Shown here: positions 7,242 to 11,211 of the stretch, one piece after another | How the letters are laid out: the number at the start of each line of letters is the position of its first letter | Position numbering within the stretch: the stretch's first letter is position 1 | Origin: JANOGU01 sp964602115 | GTDB taxonomy: Bacteria; Pseudomonadota; Alphaproteobacteria; Rhodobacterales; Rhodobacteraceae | Direction of reading: 5' to 3' | Assembly: GCA_964602115.1 (NCBI GenBank) | Contig: CAZRQN010000095.1 | Span: 1 to 11,211 of the forward strand | DNA: 11,211 nucleotides | Translations under genes and position numbers: made by a program | Notes under the pieces: generated by a model | The model's database searches: none | The model's input: the letters and a program-made list of their open reading frames with translations, nothing else | What the model was told of the DNA's origin: nothing

Positions 7242-8089
7242 CACAGCACCGCCACCTCCGCCCGGCCGCCGGAGGCACGGGCCATGAAGCGCATGTAGAG
7301 CGTCACCGTCAGCAACATCACGGCGACCAGCGACACCGCCACCGCCGCCCCGAAGGGCCAGTTGCGCGACTGCAGGAACAGGTCCACCAGGGCGTTGCCG
7401 ACGAAGAACACCTTGCCGCCGCCCAGCATCGCCGGGATCAGGAACTCGCCCATCAGGAGGATGAAGACCAGCATCGAGCCGGTGGCGACCCCGGGCAGCG
7501 ACAGGGGCAGGGTGATCTGCCGGAACCGCCGCGCCGGCGGGGCGCCGAGGTCGTCCGCCGCTTCCAGAAGCCGCTTGTCCAGCCGTTCAAGCGAGACATA
7601 GATCGGGAAGACCATCAGCGGCAGATAGCCATAGACGATGCCGACCGTCACCGCGAAAGGCGTGTTGATCAGCCGCAGCGGGCCGAAGACGGGCTCCAGC
7701 ACGCGCGGCAGGCCCTGTCCGCCGAGAAGGTAGATCCAGGCGTAGCTGCGGATCAGGATCGAGGTCCAGAAGGGCACGATGACCAGGACAAGAAGCAGCG
7801 TGCGCCACCGCTCCGGGCAGCGCAGCGCCAGGAAATAGGCAAGCGGATAGGCGACGAGCAGGCAGACCACCGTCCCCGCCGGGGCGAGGACCAGCGTGTT
7901 GCGGAAGGCCGCCCAGCGGGCGCCGAGGTTGGCGTAGTTGGCGAGCGTCAGCCCCGGCGCATAGCCCCCCGCCGCGCCGCGCTCGCCAAAGGAGAAGACG
8001 AGCACGACGACCAGCGGCAGCACCAGGGTGCACAGGACCCAGACGCCCGCAGGCGCCAGAAGCAGGGTCCTGCGCGTGCCCGGGCGCAT
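7241..8089 (-). CDS. ABC transporter permease, PotB-type (polyamine/amine importer family)
   Basis: This 282-residue permease has six likely membrane helices. The first is about residues 9-33 (LLLAPAGVWVLCTLVLPLVV), followed by a periplasmic segment containing LTLANYANL. The central PFWTSILIRSYAWIYLLG is a strong PotB/PotH hallmark. The EAA coupling loop is EAADDLGAPPARRFRQITLP. The region MGEFLIPAMLGGGKVFFVGN also matches PotB-type subunits. The gene starts 1 nt after the binding-protein stop, lacks a strong Shine-Dalgarno and is therefore probably coupled. It pairs with the PotC-type permease encoded immediately downstream. Substrate specificity lies mainly in the binding protein, so the family label alone does not fix the cargo. 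Confidence 0.95.
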   Translation of the reverse strand: MRPGTRRTLLLAPAGVWVLCTLVLPLVVVLVFSFGERGAAGGYAPGLTLANYANLGARWAAFRNTLVLAPAGTVVCLLVAYPLAYFLALRCPERWRTLLLVLVIVPFWTSILIRSYAWIYLLGGQGLPRVLEPVFGPLRLINTPFAVTVGIVYGYLPLMVFPIYVSLERLDKRLLEAADDLGAPPARRFRQITLPLSLPGVATGSMLVFILLMGEFLIPAMLGGGKVFFVGNALVDLFLQSRNWPFGAAVAVSLVAVMLLTVTLYMRFMARASGGRAEVAVL

Positions 8090-8090
8090 C

Positions 8091-9245
8091 TCAGGCCGAC
8101 TTGAAGCGCGCCATCAGCTCGGCCCGGCCCGGATCGGTCAGCGTCACCGCCGCGCCGAATTCCAGCGCGTCGAGCAGCTCGGCCGCCGGGTAGAGGATCG
8201 GATCGTTCAGCACCTCGGGCGGCAGCAGCGCGTTCACCCGGCTGTCGGCGGTGGGATAGCCGTGGAACAGGGCTTCCTTGGCGTTCACCTCCGGCGTCAG
8301 CAGGTAGTTGATCAGCGCATAGGCCGCGTCGCGGTGCGGCGCGCTCTTGGGCACGGCGTAGAAGTCGGACCAGATCTCCCCGCCCTCCTTGCCGATGACA
8401 TAGACGATCTCGGGCATGTCGCGGTTGAGCTGCTTGCCGTCGCCGGTCCAGGCCATGGCCACCCAGGCATCGCCCGAGCGCATCGAGGGCTGATAGTCCG
8501 AAGAGATGGCGAAGAGATGCGGCTTGACGTCGATCAGCAGCTTCTCGGCCTCGGCCAGCTCCGCCGGATCGACGGAGTTGAAGGAATATCCGTGGTATTT
8601 CAGCGCATTGCCGATGGTGGTGAGCTGGTAGTCATGCACCATCACCCGGCCGGTCCAGGCGCCGCGCGCCCCGTCCCAGAACTCCTTCCAGCTCGCGGGC
8701 GTCCCGCCGGCGCTGGCGGTGTTGACCACATAGCCGGTGGTTCCCCAGTCCTTGGAGACGGCATAGACCTTGCCGTCCACCGTGCCCGGTGCGGCGAAAC
8801 GCGCATCGAAGGCCGCAGGGTCGAAGGCCGGCAGCTTGGCAAGGTCCAGCGGCTCGATGATGTCTTCCGAGACATAGGTGGTGATCGTGTAGTTGGTCGG
8901 CACGAACACGTCCCAGCCCGAACCGCCGGCCTGAAGCTTGGCGAGCATTTCCTCGTTGGAGCCGAAGACGTTCACGTCCACCGCCGCGCCGGTGGCGGCG
9001 GTGAAGGCCTCGAAATTCGCCGGGTCGTGGTAGTTGGGCCAGGTCGCCAGCACCACCCGGTCGCCGATGCCCTGGGCAAAGGCCGGGCGCGGGCGCAGCA
9101 GCGGCACGGCGGCGCCGAGCGTCGCGGCGGCGGCGCCGAGGCCGGTGACGCCCAGGAAGTGGCGGCGGCTCACCGAGCCTTTGCGCCAGCGCTCAAGCTC
9201 GGCGATGAAGGCTTTCTTCGAGATGTGGTCGATGCGGTCGGCCAT
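8091..9245 (-). CDS. Tat-exported periplasmic binding protein, PotD-like but with an altered ligand pocket
   Basis: This 384-residue solute-binding protein of the spermidine/putrescine family delivers ligand to the adjacent permeases. It has a long n-region and the twin-arginine motif SRRHFLG (26-32). A hydrophobic stretch and probable cleavage after AFA (57) follow, so it should be exported folded. Family blocks include ATWPNYHDP, GSNEEMLAKL and WDVFVPTNY. By spacing against E. coli PotD (numbers from memory), Asp205, Trp266, Trp292, Asp294 and Tyr330 correspond to Asp168, Trp229, Trp255, Asp257 and Tyr293. The intervals Asp168-Trp229 (61), Trp229-Trp255 (26) and Asp257-Tyr293 (36) are reproduced exactly. 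However, Leu208 occupies the place of Glu171, which contacts an amine of spermidine. The ligand is probably cationic but may not be spermidine or putrescine. Confidence 0.95.
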   Translation of the reverse strand: MADRIDHISKKAFIAELERWRKGSVSRRHFLGVTGLGAAAATLGAAVPLLRPRPAFAQGIGDRVVLATWPNYHDPANFEAFTAATGAAVDVNVFGSNEEMLAKLQAGGSGWDVFVPTNYTITTYVSEDIIEPLDLAKLPAFDPAAFDARFAAPGTVDGKVYAVSKDWGTTGYVVNTASAGGTPASWKEFWDGARGAWTGRVMVHDYQLTTIGNALKYHGYSFNSVDPAELAEAEKLLIDVKPHLFAISSDYQPSMRSGDAWVAMAWTGDGKQLNRDMPEIVYVIGKEGGEIWSDFYAVPKSAPHRDAAYALINYLLTPEVNAKEALFHGYPTADSRVNALLPPEVLNDPILYPAAELLDALEFGAAVTLTDPGRAELMARFKSA

Positions 9246-9251
9246 GTTCGT

Positions 9252-9257
9252 CTCCCC
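9252..9257 (-). promoter_or_regulatory. Ribosome binding site of the binding-protein gene
   Basis: On the minus strand ggggag lies 6 nt before the ATG at 9245, the clearest Shine-Dalgarno in this operon. It fixes the start that gives the long 25-residue region before the twin-arginine motif. It sits in the 27-nt gap after the ATPase gene, consistent with the binding protein being made in excess over the other subunits. Confidence 0.7.
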
Positions 9258-9272
9258 GTTGTTGTTGCCTTT

Positions 9273-10361
9273 TCAGTCGTCACTCAGGATCAGCACGGCA
9301 TCGTCGCGCCAGGCGGCGTGCAGCGTCGCGCCGGGGGCAAAGCCGCCCTCGGCCTCGGCCTCGCGCGGCACCCGGGCCAGAAGCGGCCCGAGCCTTTCGT
9401 CTTGCAGCAGGTATTCGCAGTGCTCGCCGAGAAAGAGCCGCGTCTCGACACGCACTTCCCGGCTGCCGGGGCCGGGCTCCGCCGCCAGCCGGATCGCCTC
9501 CGGCCGCAGGCTGGCGACGGCGGCGCTGCCGGGGGCAAGCGGCCGGGTCAGACGCCCCGGAAGCGGGCCGCCCGAGGTTTCCAGCACCGCGTGGTCGCCG
9601 GTCGCCATCATCACCTTGCCGGGCAGGAAATTCGACTTGCCGACGAAGTCGGCGACATAGCGGCTGGCCGGCCGGTCATAGAGATCGCCCGGCGCGCCCA
9701 CCTGCACGATCCGGCCCGCCCGCATCAGCACGATGCGGTCGGAGAGCGTCAGCGCCTCTTCCTGGTCGTGGGTGACGATGATGAAGGTGATGCCGAGCTT
9801 GCGCTGCAGGGCCAGAAGCTCCAGCTGCACGTCGCGCCGCAGCTTGCGGTCCAGCGCCGCCATCGGCTCGTCGAGGAGCAGGAGGCGCGGGCGGTTGATG
9901 ATGGCGCGGGCCAGCGCCACCCGCTGCTGCTGGCCGCCGGAAAGCTGCCAGGTCCGCCGGGCGCCGAAGCCCGCCAGCCGCACCGTCTCCAGCGCCTCCT
10001 CCACCGCCCGCGCCACCTCCGCCTCCGCCGGGCGCGGGCGGCGCTGGCGCAGGCCATAGGCGATGTTGTCGGCCACCGTCATGTGGGGAAAGAGCGCATA
10101 GTGCTGGAAGACCATGTTGACCGGGCGCAGATGCGCCGGCACCCCGTTCACCCGCGCACCGTCGATCACCACCTCGCCGCCGTCCGGCTCCTCGAACCCG
10201 GCCAGCAGCCGCAGGGCGGTGGTCTTGCCGCAGCCCGAGGGGCCGAGGAAGGAGAGGAACTCGCCCCGCGCCACGGACAGCGTCATTCCCTCCAGCGCCG
10301 TCACCTCGCCGAAACGCTTCCCGGCGGCGCGGAATTCGGCGATGGGGGCGCTGGCGTCCAT
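9273..10361 (-). CDS. ABC transporter ATPase, PotA-type, first gene of the importer operon
   Basis: This 362-residue ATPase energises the importer. Motifs are Walker A GPSGCGKTT (40-48), Q-loop Gln86 in MVFQHYALFPHMTV, signature LSGGQQQR (140-147), Walker B LLLLDE (160-165) and the switch His198 in IIVTHDQEEAL. A C-terminal TOBE-type domain spans roughly 240-360 (SLRPEAIRL, 284-292), as in PotA/MalK-like subunits. The D-loop reads MAALD where most relatives have LSALD. The stretch HYALFPHMTVADNIAYGLR is typical of the polyamine/iron/sulfate (CUT1-like) branch. Its only nearby ATG is 10361, which lacks a strong Shine-Dalgarno. The gene starts 89 bp from the divergent LuxR-type gene. The binding-protein gene follows after 27 nt, and all four transporter genes plus the SDR form one unit. 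Confidence 0.95.
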   Translation of the reverse strand: MDASAPIAEFRAAGKRFGEVTALEGMTLSVARGEFLSFLGPSGCGKTTALRLLAGFEEPDGGEVVIDGARVNGVPAHLRPVNMVFQHYALFPHMTVADNIAYGLRQRRPRPAEAEVARAVEEALETVRLAGFGARRTWQLSGGQQQRVALARAIINRPRLLLLDEPMAALDRKLRRDVQLELLALQRKLGITFIIVTHDQEEALTLSDRIVLMRAGRIVQVGAPGDLYDRPASRYVADFVGKSNFLPGKVMMATGDHAVLETSGGPLPGRLTRPLAPGSAAVASLRPEAIRLAAEPGPGSREVRVETRLFLGEHCEYLLQDERLGPLLARVPREAEAEGGFAPGATLHAAWRDDAVLILSDD

Positions 10362-10450
10362 GGCGGCCTATGCAGGGAACGGCGCTGAATCCTAGGAAGG
10401 TGGCCCCCGCCTGTATATATCTCAAAACGCATAGGTGCGGGGGCGGTGGC
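10362..10450. promoter_or_regulatory. Divergent control region between the importer operon and the LuxR-type gene
   Basis: This 89-bp region holds an AT-rich island (10412-10433, containing gtatatatctcaaaac), striking against the surrounding GC-rich DNA and the best place for a promoter in either direction. Inverted repeats surround it. gcccccgc (10403-10410) pairs with gcgggggc (10437-10444), and cctatgc (10367-10373) with gcatagg (10429-10435). The palindrome tcctagga is at 10390-10397. No clear -35/-10 pair with correct spacing was found. The right arm of the first repeat overlaps the G-rich run just upstream of the TTG start, so protein bound there could block the regulator's own expression. 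Operator function is inferred. Confidence 0.45.
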
Positions 10451-11211
10451 TTGGACAGGGCAGAGCATGCGCGGGCGCTGGCGGCGGCGGTGGCCACCCT
10501 TGAGACGCCGGCATTTCCCCCGGCGCTGGCGTTGGTGCTGCGCGGGGCGGTGGACTACAGCTTCACCGTCGCCTTCGGCTACCGGGGGTCGGACCGGCCG
10601 GCGGATCTCTTCGACGACTTTCCGGCCGAGCGGCGGGCGGTCTTCGTCACCGAGTATCAGGCCGGGCCCTATCTGCTCGATCCGTTCTACCACGCGGCAA
10701 CGCGGCCGGTGGCGGACGGGCTTTATCGCATGCGCGACCTGGCGCCGGACCGCTTCTATCAGGGCGAGTATTTCCGCAGCTATTACGCCCGCACCGGACT
10801 GGCCGAGGAGATCGGCTTCTTCACCGGCATCGGCGACGGCGCCACCGTGGTCCTGTCGCTGATGCGGGCCGAGCGCAGCTTCTCCGGCCGCGAGATCGCG
10901 CTGCTGCGCGACATCGGTCCGGTGGTGCAGGCGCTGATCCGCCGCCACTGGGCCGGCCATCCGGCACTGCCGGCCGCCGGCGCCGGCGCGGAGGGCGATG
11001 CGCTCGACCGCTCCTTCCACCGTTTCGGGGCGGGGGTGCTGACCCCGCGCGAGCGGGAGGTGGCGGAGTTCACCCTCAAGGGCCATTCCGCCGAGGCCGT
11101 CGGCCGGGCCTTGGCCATCGCGCCGGGGACGGTTCGCATCCACCGGCGCAACATCTATGCCAAGCTCGGCATCGGCTCGCAGCGCGAGCTGTTCTCGCGC
11201 TTCATCTCCAC
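10451..11211 (+). CDS. LuxR-type transcriptional regulator with N-terminal sensor-like domain (3' truncated by window edge)
   Basis: An open frame without a stop runs to the right edge (at least 253 codons). The C-terminal part (197-253) is a clear LuxR/GerE DNA-binding domain: LTPREREVAEFTLKGHS, then APGTVRIHRRNIYAKLGI, the recognition-helix region, and QRELF. Residues about 30-168 form a separate domain (YLLDPFYHAATRP, GFFTGIGDGATVVLSLMR, FSGREIALLRDIGPVV) that resembles GAF-like or autoinducer-binding folds. I cannot name its ligand. No ATG gives a full-length product. TTG at 10451 (giving xDRAEHARAL) is preferred, as it follows a G-rich run and leaves the control region free. GTG at 10400 or 10490 are alternatives. 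Divergence from the importer operon makes it the obvious candidate regulator, perhaps sensing the transported compound. Confidence 0.82.
   Translation, partial: MDRAEHARALAAAVATLETPAFPPALALVLRGAVDYSFTVAFGYRGSDRPADLFDDFPAERRAVFVTEYQAGPYLLDPFYHAATRPVADGLYRMRDLAPDRFYQGEYFRSYYARTGLAEEIGFFTGIGDGATVVLSLMRAERSFSGREIALLRDIGPVVQALIRRHWAGHPALPAAGAGAEGDALDRSFHRFGAGVLTPREREVAEFTLKGHSAEAVGRALAIAPGTVRIHRRNIYAKLGIGSQRELFSRFIS

Noticed and set aside
8028..10388. 786-codon open frame on the + strand
   Set aside because: It lies antisense to the ATPase and binding-protein genes, is His/Arg/Gly-rich with no recognisable domain, and arises from the G/C-biased third positions of those genes.
10400..10450. GTG start at 10400 for the LuxR-type gene
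   Set aside because: It would place the AT-rich island and inverted repeats inside the coding sequence and add a Cys/Gly-rich, poorly protein-like N-terminus; TTG at 10451 is more economical, though not proven.
10446..10862. 138-codon ATG-initiated frame on the + strand
   Set aside because: It is Arg/Trp/Ser-rich and out of frame with the clear LuxR-type protein that covers the same region.

Overview
The window is GC-rich, densely coded DNA typical of an alphaproteobacterium, most likely of the Rhodobacteraceae/Paracoccaceae. The grounds are codon use dominated by G/C third positions, a SUF operon carrying YIP1-family membrane proteins between sufD and sufS, and an intergenic element (…cccaaatatcccgggg… followed by tandem triloop hairpins) that I recognise from that family. 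No rRNA, tRNA, CRISPR array, phage gene or transposase was seen.

Left half (1-5392, + strand): the distal part of a SUF iron-sulfur cluster assembly operon. The order is sufB (3' part only), a 54-residue two-helix membrane protein, a YbjQ/UPF0145 protein, sufC (ABC-type ATPase), sufD, two consecutive YIP1-family membrane proteins, and sufS (group II cysteine desulfurase). Junctions are tight: ATGA overlaps at sufB/small protein and sufC/sufD, a 10-bp overlap between the YIP1 genes, and gaps of 3-5 nt elsewhere. The two exceptions are 112 nt (with a strong GC hairpin) before the YbjQ gene and 47 nt before sufC. SufB, SufC and SufD form the scaffold and ATPase complex, and SufS supplies sulfur. 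No sufE/sufU, sufA or sufT lies in the window; the operon appears to end after sufS.

Middle (5393-5676): a 284-bp gap between convergent transcription units. It holds a tandem-hairpin repeat downstream of sufS, and a 10-bp C/G hairpin overlapping a textbook G-quadruplex motif downstream of the opposing operon.

Right half (5677-10361, - strand): a five-gene polyamine-type ABC importer operon. In transcription order it is ATPase, Tat-exported periplasmic binding protein, two permeases, and a short-chain dehydrogenase whose start overlaps the last permease stop. The binding protein keeps most of the PotD spermidine-pocket residues but has Leu where PotD has Glu171, so the substrate may not be a classical polyamine. 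A divergent LuxR-type regulator (10451 to the right edge, probable TTG start, incomplete) shares an 89-bp control region with the importer, and this region contains an AT-rich island and inverted repeats. The likely logic is a substrate-responsive regulator controlling uptake plus first-step oxidation of an unidentified amine-like compound.
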